Positions 11,537 through 21,272 are shown, counted from the first letter of the stretch. The stretch: 45,175 nucleotides of DNA from Microseira wollei NIES-4236 (GCF_020521235.1 NZ_BLAY01000078.1:1-45175); one strand, 5' to 3'. Numbers and translations: made by a program. Notes: a model not told the origin generated them from the letters alone.

Positions 11537-14500
11537 CGCTACAGATTATGATGCCTTCAAAGACATAGCCATCATTGGGATGGCAGGGCGTTTTCCTGGG
11601 GCAAAAAATCTAGAAGAATTTTGGCAAAATTTGCAAGATGGTGTAGAGTCAGTAAATAGCTTCAATGATGCAGAATTAATCGCTGCTGGAGTAGATAAAA
11701 ATCTGATTAACGATCCTAATTATGTTAAAGCGGGAGCGATATTAGAAGATGTCGATTTATTTGACGCTCCCTTCTTTGACTTTAATCCCAAAGAAGCAGA
11801 AAACACTGACCCACAACATCGTTTATTTTTAGAGTGTGCTTGGTCAGCTTTGGAAAATGCTGGCTATGACTCTAGTCGGTGTGAAAGTAGGATAGGAGTC
11901 TATGCGGGTGCTGCTTTAAATACTTATCTAGCATTAAATACTGATAATGACCCTATAGGTTCAGTCAGTAGTTTTCAAAAATTAATTGGGAACGATAAAG
12001 ATTTCTTAAGCACCCGGGTTTCTTATAAGTTAAATCTTTCCGGACCAAGTATTACCGTTCAAACGGCTTGTTCCACTTCCTTAGTAGCAATTGCTTTAGC
12101 TTACCAAAGCTTGTTGAATTACCAATGTGATATGGCATTGGCAGGCGGAATTTCAATTATAGTACCGGAAAAAACAGGTTATTTATATCAAGAAGGCGGG
12201 ATATTATCAAAGGATGGACACTGCCGCGCCTTTGATGCCAAAGCTAGTGGGACAATTGTTGGTAATGGTGTAGGAGTTGTGGTGTTAAAGCGATTGGCAG
12301 ATGCGATCGCTGATGGAGACTGCATCCATGCAATTATTAAAGGAGTTGCCATTAACAATGATGGTGCTAATAAAGTTGGCTACACTGCACCCAGCGTTGA
12401 CGGTCAAGTAGAAGTAGTTTCCGAGGCACTCACCCTAGCTGGAGTCGATCCTGAGACAATTACCTACATTGAAGCTCACGGCACTGGGACAAGTTTAGGC
12501 GATCCAATTGAACTTGCTGCCCTGACGAATGTTTTTCGTGATAGTACGGAAAAAAAGGGCTTTTGTGCCATCGGTTCGTTGAAAACGAATATCGGTCATC
12601 TAAATACAGCCGCCGGGGTCGCAGGTTTAATTAAAACTGTTTTAGCTTTGCAACACAAGTTAATTCCACCTAGCTTGAATTTTGCACAGCCTAACCCCCA
12701 GATTGACTTTACAAATAGTCCCTTTTATGTAAACACTCAGTTGCAAGCATGGCAACCTGGAAAAACTCCTAGACGTGCAGGAGTGAGTTCTTTTGGTTTT
12801 GGGGGAACGAATGCTCATGTCATTCTCGAAGAAGCCCCGACTGGAAAGAAGCAGGGGAGCAAGGGAGCAGGGGAGCAGGGAAGAAAACATCAGTTGTTAG
12901 TTGTTTCTGCCAAAACCCGTTCAGCATTGGAAACGGCTACAGCAAACTTGGCTAAATACTTAAATCAGCATCCAGAAATAGATTTAGCAGATGTAGCTTA
13001 TACGCTGCAAGTCGGGCGTCGAGAATTCAATCATCGTTGCATGGTGGTATGCAAAGATATCAAAGATGCAGCCACATTGTTAGAATCTCAGCCAGTGTTC
13101 GCTCACTGCCAGGAAAACATCAAACGCTCCATCGTTTTTATGTTTCCAGGACAGGGATCGCAATATGCGAACATGGCTAGGGAACTCTATGAAAGTGAGC
13201 CTGTATTTAGAGAGCAAATTGATGATTGTGCCGAATTACTTCAGCCACTGTTGGGCAGAGATTTGCGTCACATATTATACCCAGATGTAGAAGACACTGA
13301 AGAATTCACCGAAAAATTACAACAGACAGCGATCGCTCAACCTGCACTATTTGCGATAGAGTATGCTCTAGCCAAGTTATGGATGGAGTGGGGCGTGCAT
13401 CCAAAAGCGATGATTGGTCATAGCATTGGTGAATATGTAGCCGCCTGTCTCGCTGGTGTTTTCTCCCTAGAAGATGCCTTGGCTTTGGTAGCCGCACGGG
13501 CACAGTTGATGCAGCAACTCCCCGGTGGGACTATGCTGGTGGTTCACCTGACAGAAAAGGAGTGTCAAACCCTTCTCAATCCTGAACTCTCCTTAGCCGC
13601 AGTTAATGGGCCATCCCTGTGCGTGGTTTCAGGTTCAACAGCAGCAATAGATGTTTTGGAGAATCAGCTAGTCTCTGCTGGGGTGGAGTGTCAGCGTTTG
13701 CATACCTCCCATGCCTTCCATTCCAGTATGATGAATCCGATTTTGGATTCATTTACACAAAGGGTCAAAAAAATCAGATTGAATCCCCCGCAAATTCCCT
13801 ACCTGTCCAATGTTACTGGCACTTGGATTACGGCAGCACAGGCAACAGACCCAAGCTACTGGTCTAAGCATTTACGATCCACTGTACGCTTTGCTGATGG
13901 TCTGTTTGAACTGATGAAAGAACCTGCTAACATCCTTTTAGAAGTTGGCCCGGGAAGAACTTTAAGCACATTAGCCAAAAGACATCCAGAGCGGGCGGCA
14001 GAGCAAGTTATCCTATCTTCAGTACGCCATCCACAGCAGAATGATTCTGATGTAGCATTCTTGTTGAACGCATTAGGTCAACTCTGGCTAGCGGGTGTTC
14101 AGGTGGACTGGTTGGGATTTTATAGTCACCAAGAGCGTCATCGCCTGCCCTTACCAACCTATCCCTTTGAACGGCAGCGTTATTGGATTCAAGCTTCTTT
14201 GCCCTCAAAGAATTTGGTCAAAGTGACTTCAGAGATAGAGTGGCAGCCTATGGTGCTACAAAGAAGGCTAGTGGATTATTTGCTATCTCCGATGGCAATT
14301 AGCCAGCGCTTGGTTGCCCAATTACCTGAACTGATTTCTCAGACAGATAGTAAAATTTTTAACCAGCTTTTAGTTCAAATTGAAGCTAATAGCGTGGCCT
14401 ATGTTCTGCAAGCCTTCCAAAAAATGGGGTGGCAGTTTCAGGTTGGAGAACGTTTCTCAGTAGCAGAAGTAGCAAAGAAGTTGGGCGTAGTCAGTAAGTA

Positions 14501-17270
14501 CCAGCAGCTTTTAGGTCGTGTGCTGGAAATGCTCGCCCAAGAAGGTATGCTATTGCCAATCGGCGATGGGTGGGAAGCGATCAAAGAGCAGCAGATACTA
14601 GATCCACAGGAGATGATGAACAATCTTCTGGATCAATATCCAGACAACGTAGGGGAACTTTCCCTGCTACAGCGTTGTGGGATTAACTTGGCAGATGTAC
14701 TCCAAGGAGATTGCGATCCCTTGGAGTTGTTACACCCCAAAGTCTACGATCGAGCTGCAAATCAGCGCCTGCAAGAATCCCCCATAAATAAAATAATGCA
14801 AACCTTGGTGCAAAGGGCAGTCGAACTTGCTCTAGAGCAATGCCAAGGAGAAAAACAATCAACATTGCGAGTTATAGAAATTGGGGCGGGAACAGGTTTG
14901 ACAACCTCCTATGTCTTGCCTATCCTCAACCCCGCTACAACTGAATATGTATACACTGATATATCATCCTTCTTCACCGCTAAGGCGCAGGATAAATTCA
15001 GGGATTACCCATTCGTCCGCTATCAGCTTTTAGACATCGAACAAGACCCTTTGAGTCAAGGCTTTGGTTTACACCAGTTCGATCTAGTTATCGCCGCAAA
15101 TGTCTTACATGCTACCCAGGATTTGCATCAGACTTTACACCATGTACGGCAGTTATTAGCTCCAGGTGGAATGCTGGTATTGTTGGAGCTAACGAGTCGT
15201 CTGGGATTTGTGGACTTAACCTTTGGGTTAACAGAAGGTTGGTGGCGGTTTACTGACTACGATTTGCGTCCTGACTATCCTTTGCTTTCCAGTGCCAAAT
15301 GGCTGAAACTGTTGCAGGAAAGTGGCTTTTCTAAAGCCGCAACTATTGCGCCACAAACCAACTATCGTGGCATTGACGACTACCAGGCAGTAATTGTAGC
15401 TCAAAGTATGATGCCGTCAGTGGCAGGCAGGAATTGGCTCATCCTGTGCGATGCCGAGGGAAGGGGTCAACAGTTAGCAGCACTTTTAACGTCTCAGGGT
15501 GATGTATGTGCCCAAGTCTTCCCAGGTGAAAAGTACGAACAGTTAGCAGAGCTTGAATTTAGTATAGACTCAACCAATCCCACAGACTGGCAACGGATAT
15601 TCGAGTCTTTGCCTACTCCTCTATATGGAATCATCCATTTGTGGAGTTTGAATGCAGCAGGAGCAGAAATTTCCACAGTACGAGATTTAGAGAAAACAGT
15701 TGAAATAGCTTACCGCAGTGCGTCTGGCTTAGTCCAATGGGTGTTAAATTCAACATTTTCTCAATCTCTGGGCTTATGGTTAGTGACTAGGGGAACACAA
15801 CCCGTTGAAATTGAGCCGAATATTTTAGGGTTAGCTCAATCTCGTTTATGGAAAATGGGGAACGCGATCGCCCTCGAACACCCTGAACTAAACTGTATAC
15901 GGGTGGATTTAGACCCAGAAAGAATTGGAGATGAAGCTGAATACTTATTTCAAGAAATAAATTCCGATTCTCGGACAGACCAGGTAGCCTTTCGCGGTCA
16001 AATTCGTTATGTAGCTCGCCAAATAGCACCCTCCCAGAGCGAAAAAGATGCTGCTAGATTGGCAGTAGCAACAAGCGATCGCCGGGAGCTAAATCTGACA
16101 GAGGTGGTAAGATATGATAGTAATGATAAGTCAGTAATATCCCTAATAATAGAGCAAGTATCTCAGCTATTAGGGGTGGCTGCCGACCAAATAGATATTG
16201 AACAGCCGCTGAGCAATCTTGGGTTAGATTCTTTAGTAGTTATTGAACTCAGGAAGCGACTATCAAATGAATTAAAGGTGGATGTACCATTAGCAAGCTT
16301 CCTTGATGGCTCCAGTATTGCTAAACTGGAAAATCAGATCAAAGAAGCGATCGCTTCTTTTAGCGGAGTGGAAACCAGCAAGGCATCACCCTCTTTAGTT
16401 GCCTTGCAACCATCTGGGAGTGAGCCACCTTTATTCTGCATCCATCCAGTTGCTGGAGTGGTATTCCCCTATTACGAATTAGCTTGTCAGTTAGGAGAAA
16501 AGCAACCAGTTTACGGACTGCAATCAGTGGGTTTTGGGGACGATGAGCAACCTTTAACCTCGATAGAGGAAATGGCTGAACGCTATATTCAAGACTTGCG
16601 TGCAGTTCAGCCAACAGGCCCCTATCGCCTTGTTGCTTGGTCTTTTGGCGCTATAGTAGCTTTTGAAATGGCTGTACAGCTAGAACAGGCAGGTGAAAAA
16701 GTAGATTTACTAGCTGTCATAGACACGCCGCCCCCTTCTGCGAACAAGATAGGTAGTGTTTTCCTAGCGTTGAAGTTTGTTTCCATGTCATTACTGCCAT
16801 ACATCTGGCCGTATGTCTACGACTATCTTGAGCTATCACTTGCCGCCCTGCATCAATCAAAGCCAAGGAACCTTGTTCAAAGAGTTGGGAAAAAATTGTG
16901 GGAATTAACTCAGAGTAAATTAAAATATAGGCAGGCACCTCGGTCTGAGTTGGTGATGAAATATCGCCAACCAAATGTTAATCGCTTGTTGCGAGTAATC
17001 TTGAAGAACTTCATAGCAAGTGGCGACTATGTGCCATCGGTGTATGCCGAGAAAATTCATCTGTTTCGTACCAACGAAAAACTCTGGGAAGTTGAGCGAG
17101 ACAACACATTAGGCTGGAGCAATTTCGCTAAAGGAGGAGTAGAGATTCATCAAATTCCGGGTCATCACCTGAGCGTATTAAGAACCCCTAACGTACAGGT
17201 GGTAGCCCAAAAGTTAAAAGCCTGTCTTAATCATGTTCATTCTCAAACCAAAAAAAAAAGGAACTGGTAA
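11529..17270 (+). CDS. Terminal type I PKS module with thioesterase (KS-AT-cMT-broken KR-ACP-TE)
   Basis: The start ATG overlaps the previous gene by 8 nt and is preceded by AAGGGAAG. In this 1913-residue protein the KS has the complete triad Cys181 (TACSTS), His317 (EAHGTGT) and His357 (NIGHL). The AT has Ser632 (GHSIGEY) and the HAFHSS motif of malonyl-specific enzymes. A C-methyltransferase (about residues 960-1290) has EIGAGTG. Next comes only the structural half of a KR (about 1295-1500): the catalytic half with TGGxGxLG, Ser, Tyr and Asn is missing, and the chain runs directly into an ACP (Ser1568, GLDSL). The C-terminal thioesterase has nucleophile Ser1705 in AWSFGA (GxSxG Gly replaced by Ala on both sides), an Asp in VIDTPPP and His1880 in GHHLS. 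The last extension should therefore stay a C-methylated beta-ketone before TE release. Domain order is seen; chemistry is inferred. Confidence 0.96.
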   Translation: MNNATDYDAFKDIAIIGMAGRFPGAKNLEEFWQNLQDGVESVNSFNDAELIAAGVDKNLINDPNYVKAGAILEDVDLFDAPFFDFNPKEAENTDPQHRLFLECAWSALENAGYDSSRCESRIGVYAGAALNTYLALNTDNDPIGSVSSFQKLIGNDKDFLSTRVSYKLNLSGPSITVQTACSTSLVAIALAYQSLLNYQCDMALAGGISIIVPEKTGYLYQEGGILSKDGHCRAFDAKASGTIVGNGVGVVVLKRLADAIADGDCIHAIIKGVAINNDGANKVGYTAPSVDGQVEVVSEALTLAGVDPETITYIEAHGTGTSLGDPIELAALTNVFRDSTEKKGFCAIGSLKTNIGHLNTAAGVAGLIKTVLALQHKLIPPSLNFAQPNPQIDFTNSPFYVNTQLQAWQPGKTPRRAGVSSFGFGGTNAHVILEEAPTGKKQGSKGAGEQGRKHQLLVVSAKTRSALETATANLAKYLNQHPEIDLADVAYTLQVGRREFNHRCMVVCKDIKDAATLLESQPVFAHCQENIKRSIVFMFPGQGSQYANMARELYESEPVFREQIDDCAELLQPLLGRDLRHILYPDVEDTEEFTEKLQQTAIAQPALFAIEYALAKLWMEWGVHPKAMIGHSIGEYVAACLAGVFSLEDALALVAARAQLMQQLPGGTMLVVHLTEKECQTLLNPELSLAAVNGPSLCVVSGSTAAIDVLENQLVSAGVECQRLHTSHAFHSSMMNPILDSFTQRVKKIRLNPPQIPYLSNVTGTWITAAQATDPSYWSKHLRSTVRFADGLFELMKEPANILLEVGPGRTLSTLAKRHPERAAEQVILSSVRHPQQNDSDVAFLLNALGQLWLAGVQVDWLGFYSHQERHRLPLPTYPFERQRYWIQASLPSKNLVKVTSEIEWQPMVLQRRLVDYLLSPMAISQRLVAQLPELISQTDSKIFNQLLVQIEANSVAYVLQAFQKMGWQFQVGERFSVAEVAKKLGVVSKYQQLLGRVLEMLAQEGMLLPIGDGWEAIKEQQILDPQEMMNNLLDQYPDNVGELSLLQRCGINLADVLQGDCDPLELLHPKVYDRAANQRLQESPINKIMQTLVQRAVELALEQCQGEKQSTLRVIEIGAGTGLTTSYVLPILNPATTEYVYTDISSFFTAKAQDKFRDYPFVRYQLLDIEQDPLSQGFGLHQFDLVIAANVLHATQDLHQTLHHVRQLLAPGGMLVLLELTSRLGFVDLTFGLTEGWWRFTDYDLRPDYPLLSSAKWLKLLQESGFSKAATIAPQTNYRGIDDYQAVIVAQSMMPSVAGRNWLILCDAEGRGQQLAALLTSQGDVCAQVFPGEKYEQLAELEFSIDSTNPTDWQRIFESLPTPLYGIIHLWSLNAAGAEISTVRDLEKTVEIAYRSASGLVQWVLNSTFSQSLGLWLVTRGTQPVEIEPNILGLAQSRLWKMGNAIALEHPELNCIRVDLDPERIGDEAEYLFQEINSDSRTDQVAFRGQIRYVARQIAPSQSEKDAARLAVATSDRRELNLTEVVRYDSNDKSVISLIIEQVSQLLGVAADQIDIEQPLSNLGLDSLVVIELRKRLSNELKVDVPLASFLDGSSIAKLENQIKEAIASFSGVETSKASPSLVALQPSGSEPPLFCIHPVAGVVFPYYELACQLGEKQPVYGLQSVGFGDDEQPLTSIEEMAERYIQDLRAVQPTGPYRLVAWSFGAIVAFEMAVQLEQAGEKVDLLAVIDTPPPSANKIGSVFLALKFVSMSLLPYIWPYVYDYLELSLAALHQSKPRNLVQRVGKKLWELTQSKLKYRQAPRSELVMKYRQPNVNRLLRVILKNFIASGDYVPSVYAEKIHLFRTNEKLWEVERDNTLGWSNFAKGGVEIHQIPGHHLSVLRTPNVQVVAQKLKACLNHVHSQTKKKRNW

Positions 17271-17276
17271 TAGCAA

Positions 17277-17720
17277 ATGACACAGAATCAATTTGTCGGA
17301 GTCTGGCGACTGGCAAGTACCGAAATCAAGGACGACCAGGGTAATAGAAGTGAATTGTACGGTCCCGATGCTACTGGGCTGATCATATATACAGAAGAAG
17401 GATACTTTTCTGCACACTTGAAGATTCCCAACCCTCCAGATCCAATGCAAGAACTCGTGGTCTTTATGGGAGAAGAAGTAAGCGAGGAGGAGAGGTGGAC
17501 GCTGCAAGCATTTCCTAGGTTCACTAACCTTTCCTATGGTGGTAGATATGAAGTCCAACCAGACAAGGTGATTAATTACGGTGATTTCTTTTCTAATATG
17601 ACAGTCAGTGGAGCACAACCACGCTATTTTGAATTTGCAGATAATCGGTTGACATTAAGTCTACGCTTACCCATACCAGGCACAATAGTGAGAGCCTATT
17701 TGCATTGGGAAAGGGTTTAA
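17277..17720 (+). CDS. Lipocalin-like domain protein at the end of the PKS operon
   Basis: This 147-residue protein starts 6 nt after the PKS stop, with an AAAGGAAC ribosome site inside the preceding gene, so it is almost certainly co-transcribed. Residues 4-12 (NQFVGVWRL) and later segments rich in beta strands (GLIIYTEEGYFSAHL, LSYGGRYEV) match the lipocalin-like family found beside oxygenases and polyketide genes. There is no signal peptide or membrane segment, so it should be cytoplasmic. The family is thought to bind small hydrophobic ligands; some relatives act as cyclases or hydrolases. A role in late handling or cyclisation of the polyketide is possible from position only. Confidence 0.8.
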   Translation: MTQNQFVGVWRLASTEIKDDQGNRSELYGPDATGLIIYTEEGYFSAHLKIPNPPDPMQELVVFMGEEVSEEERWTLQAFPRFTNLSYGGRYEVQPDKVINYGDFFSNMTVSGAQPRYFEFADNRLTLSLRLPIPGTIVRAYLHWERV

Positions 17721-17728
17721 AAACTGTT

Positions 17729-17790
17729 TTAGGACTTACGCTCTGGACAAAATGATTAGCATGTGTATTAACGAATGGCGTAAGTCCTAA
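17729..17790. repeat. Short MITE-like inverted repeat with TTAGGACTTACG ends
   Basis: Two perfect 12-bp inverted ends, TTAGGACTTACG at 17729-17740 and its reverse complement at 17779-17790, enclose 38 bp. The ends match those of the larger elements at 21235-21338 and 21521-21625, so this is probably a short member of the same non-autonomous family. Its place right after the lipocalin-like gene means it could also fold in the transcript. Confidence 0.65.
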
Positions 17791-17829
17791 GTTTAGCCCT
17801 TTCAGGGTGTAATGTATTTTTATTGGTGT

Positions 17830-17862
17830 CTTAGTGTCTTAGTACGTCACTAAGACACTAAG
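17830..17862. repeat. Strong hairpin, possible operon terminator
   Basis: Perfect 14-bp stem CTTAGTGTCTTAGT (17830-17843) with a 5-nt loop and its complement at 17849-17862. It sits between the end of the PKS operon and the lipase gene. No T-run follows, so intrinsic termination is uncertain; it may be another dispersed palindrome. Confidence 0.55.
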
Positions 17863-17979
17863 CTGAAAAGCCCAAAATTCGGTAAATTTAGTCAGCATTT
17901 TTACCCAGCTAGAAAGGGCTAGTCCTCAGTTTGAGTTGGTGCCCGATTTTCATTTTGATGATTAAATGGAGAGCTAACC

Positions 17980-19296
17980 GTGACTACATTCTTGAGAATG
18001 CGTAAGGGCTTCAGTTTTGATGAAGCGATTTTAATGACACAATTTGCCAAATATGCGTATGACGTTTTCCAGTATGATGATGGCAGTGTTGACGATGTAG
18101 AGCTAAAGACAATTTACAAAGCTCTTTATCGAAATCAGGGATGGCAGCTGGTTCACACCATCCGTAATGACGACACGAATATCCGGGCACTGCTGCTGAA
18201 AAATACTGAATCGCCAGTTCACCAGTATGCGATCTCCTTCCGCGGATCAATCGTTAGCGATCGCGGTGCCGTGGAACTGACTGATTTTACTGCTGATTTC
18301 GATTGGGAACTGGTTCGCTACGAATATTTGTCTATCCAACGGGCGAAAGTCGTGCGAGGGTTTTATCTGGCCTTAGAGTCCGTGGCGGATGAAATTCAAT
18401 TATTCTTTAAGACTCTGCGGGGCGAGTTAAAACCCTCGGATTTCCGGCGGCTCCATCAGTTACCTCCCCTGCGGAAATTTGCCTGCATCACTGCTTTGGC
18501 TAATGCGGGTGCAATCCGACTTGGGGCAGAGTTTGAACAACAGGCTCAAGAGTTAGTTCAGAAAGTACTTGCCGACGCTGAAATTGATGACGATGAAGAA
18601 CTTGAGAAAATGTTGCAGTTTGTTGAAGAAGAACTTCTATCTAAGCTATCGCCCTTAACTGAACCTATAGAGGTATGGGTAACTGGTCACAGCTTGGGTG
18701 GCTCTCTATGCCAGCTAGCTGCTCTATCCCTACGACGTTGGTTCGGGCCTGCTTCAGCAGGGGGATTGCTGATCAAAGTTTATGCGATCGCAGCACCGAA
18801 AATCGGCAACCCAACCTTTATAGAGTACTACAACCAGCAAATGGGCGAGGAACTCAGCTATCGCGTCGAAAATATGTTGGATACTGCTCCAACATTTCCT
18901 TACGATCCTCCGTTCCCTCTGTCACTCATTGCGCCTGAAGGAGTAAGGATCGGAAATATTTACATCGGCAATTATGCTAACGGTGGCGAAGCTATTACAG
19001 TTATGGGACTCGGTGGTCAAAGTGCGTCTATATCCTTTGGCGGTATTGTGGAAATCCCGTTTACCATTCCTTTTCCCCACAGCGCTGAAACCTATATTCA
19101 GTTATTAAAGGATCAGAAGCAATTTTGGTCTCAGTTGGTTCGTCCAGTTAAGGATATTTTACGTCCTTTTCTGATCGATCTCCTCCGCGATGAACAGACA
19201 AGAGGCGTAAATCTCGCTCAAGAGATCGCCGACTTAAATGGCAATGAAAATGTCAGCAGCGTCAAGAGCGATGAAGACATAACTATTGTCAAGTAA
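17980..19296 (+). CDS. Class 3 lipase family alpha/beta hydrolase
   Basis: This 438-residue protein starts with GTG, preceded by GGAG at about 8 nt. The nucleophile elbow GHSLGG has Ser238 (codon 18691). The upstream strand YAISFRGS and the downstream AAPKIGNP are typical of the lipase_3 family (triacylglycerol lipase fold). An acidic helical insertion (about residues 195-215) precedes the nucleophile, and the end is hydrophilic. No signal peptide is evident. It would hydrolyse, or make by transacylation, an ester bond. It lies about 260 bp after the PKS operon and before an acyltransferase-like gene, so it could belong to the cluster or be unrelated. The family call is firm, the substrate unknown. 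Confidence 0.85.
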   Translation: MTTFLRMRKGFSFDEAILMTQFAKYAYDVFQYDDGSVDDVELKTIYKALYRNQGWQLVHTIRNDDTNIRALLLKNTESPVHQYAISFRGSIVSDRGAVELTDFTADFDWELVRYEYLSIQRAKVVRGFYLALESVADEIQLFFKTLRGELKPSDFRRLHQLPPLRKFACITALANAGAIRLGAEFEQQAQELVQKVLADAEIDDDEELEKMLQFVEEELLSKLSPLTEPIEVWVTGHSLGGSLCQLAALSLRRWFGPASAGGLLIKVYAIAAPKIGNPTFIEYYNQQMGEELSYRVENMLDTAPTFPYDPPFPLSLIAPEGVRIGNIYIGNYANGGEAITVMGLGGQSASISFGGIVEIPFTIPFPHSAETYIQLLKDQKQFWSQLVRPVKDILRPFLIDLLRDEQTRGVNLAQEIADLNGNENVSSVKSDEDITIVK

Positions 19297-19458
19297 AAGA
19301 AACTGGGGATGAGGGATTAGAGTCGCGAGATTGACGCATCACTTTTGTTTTTGGCCCCTTGGCCCCGCTTGCGTAAGTTTTGTAGAAAAAACACGCGTAT
19401 GACAGCGTTACGAAAGCGATGAATCCATACTACCCAAGTAACCTCACTTAACAACAAT

Positions 19459-19484
19459 GGGAATTATTCCTGAGAATAATTCCC
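19459..19484. repeat. Hairpin with 10-bp stem
   Basis: GGGAATTATT at 19459-19468 and AATAATTCCC at 19475-19484 with a 6-nt loop. It could end the lipase transcript but lacks a T-run. Confidence 0.5.
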
Positions 19485-19703
19485 GCCCCAAAAACAGGTG
19501 GGAGAAACCGCAGTGTTGATAGGCAAGCTGTAATTAACGCAATCAGTTTAATGCTCAAGCGCATTGCGTAATCAAAATCACTAGTTATCTCTCGAACAGC
19601 GGCTAATGGCTAATCGCTAATGGCTCAATCAGTAAAAATCCTATATTAGCAAGCTCGCAACGCCCTTGTTTATAACTAGCAACTTGCGTTAATTGTTGTG
19701 ACA

Positions 19704-19728
19704 TTGGTAATTGGTAATTGGTAATTGG
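19704..19728. repeat. Heptanucleotide tandem repeat (STRR type)
   Basis: Three consecutive TTGGTAA units followed by a partial fourth. Short tandem heptamers of this kind are well known in filamentous cyanobacteria. Confidence 0.75.
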
Positions 19729-19931
19729 ATTGATTGGCAGTCTAAAGAGTGACAATTACCCATTACCCCAGTCATCAACCCGGTTTCTGAGTAGACGATA
19801 ATTCCTTGAAACCGGGTTGCTTTAGCGTCAAAACCCCGATTTTTCAGAGAAACCGGGTTGCTTTGCCAAGGGATGTAACTAGCAACTTGAGTTAATAGAC
19901 AATTAAAAGTTAGAATTACAGGCAGGTATTT

Positions 19932-21272
19932 GTGATTGAGAACAGAGAACTAAACTCGATAGAGCAAGCAACGGAAATGCTGAATCGCTGTGCTGGCACC
20001 TTTAATGTGGTGACAGTTATGCGCCTGACGGGACCGCTTAATGAAAAAATAGTTAGACAGGCTCTCGACCTGGTTCAGCGTCGTCATCCACGTCTTAATT
20101 CGAGAATTGTCGAGGCGTGGGGGAGTATGCGCTTTGAAACGGAAGGGACGCAACAAATTCCTTTGCGGATTGTGAAGGGGGTCTATAATCAGGCGTGGCA
20201 GGATGTCGTTTCGTCCGAACTGAACGAGACAATTGATAGTAGCAAAGTTTTGATGAGAGCTGTACTAATCCCTCCTGAAAGTGCAGAGGGTGAAAGTTAT
20301 CTTATTACAACAATACATCACGCTATAGTAGACGGTTTATCAAGCATCAGAATGCACCAAGACTTATTGACATACATGCAGAAAATTGCATCGGGTGAGC
20401 AAATTACCCAAGTCGATAGCTTGTCTCCACTTCCACCTCTCGAAAAGCTACTTCCTGAATCCATGCAGGGTTGGACAGGTCAGTTGAAAAGTGTGTCATA
20501 TTTGTTGAGTTGGATGTTCCAGTACCTGGGAAACATACCAGAAACCTTGGGTTTTGAAAAGTGTGTACCCATAGAGTTACGCCGTTGCGGGTGGGTGACA
20601 AGACAGCTAGACAAAGAGTTGACTGGAGAGATCGTAAATCGTTGCTGGCAGGAAAAGGCAACGGTGCAAGGTGCTTTGTGTGCAGCGCTGATGTTCGCAA
20701 CCGCGAGAAAAATCACTTTAGGAAACAGAAAAGATGTGCGCGTCAGTTGTAATTCAGCTGTTGATTTGCGGAGAAGTTTGTCACCAGTTGTCAGCCATGA
20801 AGAAATGGGTCTATTAGCTTCGAACGTGACAACATGGCATACCATAGGCTCGAATACATCGTTTTGGGAATTAGCGCGGGATGTGAGACAACAACTGAAC
20901 GCTAGTATAAAGGGTGACGATATCTACAGCATGGTTTTGATGTTTGGGAAGACGATCGAGTCCTATCTCGCATGGCCAAATCTAGCATTTGTGACGGGAG
21001 GTGTCAGCTATGTAGGCGATGTAACTATACCCAGAGTTTACGGTCTATTCAAATTAGAAGAAATGAGCTTAACGGCAGGGATGGCTGCCTATGGAGGATT
21101 GCTCGTTGTTGTTGTTACAAAATTTGAGGGAAGAATGATTTTAAATTTCACGTATTCTGAGCCTTCAATCAGTCGCGATATTGTAGAAACAATAGCCGAT
21201 GAAATGTTATACTATCTAGCAAGGGAAAGTGGCACAGGACTTACGCAGGTCGAGGCCAGAAACCCGGTTTAG
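19932..21272 (+). CDS. Standalone condensation-type acyltransferase (PapA5/WS-DGAT-like fold)
   Basis: This 446-residue protein starts with GTG and has the condensation/acyltransferase catalytic motif HHAIVDG (His129, His130, Asp134). The layout (N-terminal RHPRLNSR segment, C-terminal LNFTYSEPSIS strand) fits single-domain C-like acyltransferases that move an acyl chain from a carrier or CoA to an alcohol, as in PapA5-like enzymes. It is not joined to a carrier domain and has no membrane segment. Its final 12 or so residues and its stop codon come from the inverted-repeat element beginning at 21235, so the native C-terminus has been replaced. It lies in the same direction as the PKS genes and could esterify the product or an intermediate; this is inferred. 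Confidence 0.82.
   Translation: MIENRELNSIEQATEMLNRCAGTFNVVTVMRLTGPLNEKIVRQALDLVQRRHPRLNSRIVEAWGSMRFETEGTQQIPLRIVKGVYNQAWQDVVSSELNETIDSSKVLMRAVLIPPESAEGESYLITTIHHAIVDGLSSIRMHQDLLTYMQKIASGEQITQVDSLSPLPPLEKLLPESMQGWTGQLKSVSYLLSWMFQYLGNIPETLGFEKCVPIELRRCGWVTRQLDKELTGEIVNRCWQEKATVQGALCAALMFATARKITLGNRKDVRVSCNSAVDLRRSLSPVVSHEEMGLLASNVTTWHTIGSNTSFWELARDVRQQLNASIKGDDIYSMVLMFGKTIESYLAWPNLAFVTGGVSYVGDVTIPRVYGLFKLEEMSLTAGMAAYGGLLVVVVTKFEGRMILNFTYSEPSISRDIVETIADEMLYYLARESGTGLTQVEARNPV

Larger units (their letters stand above)
19297..19931. other. Repeat-rich 635-bp spacer without a gene
   Basis: No coding frame looks real here. The spacer holds a hairpin with a 10-bp stem (19459-19484), a GGTAATT heptamer run (19704-19728), the dispersed motif AACTAGCAACTTGCGTTAAT (about 19675-19695, again near 28300-28320) and three AAACCGGGTT-type boxes (about 19777-19862). 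All are features of cyanobacterial intergenic DNA. Confidence 0.7.
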
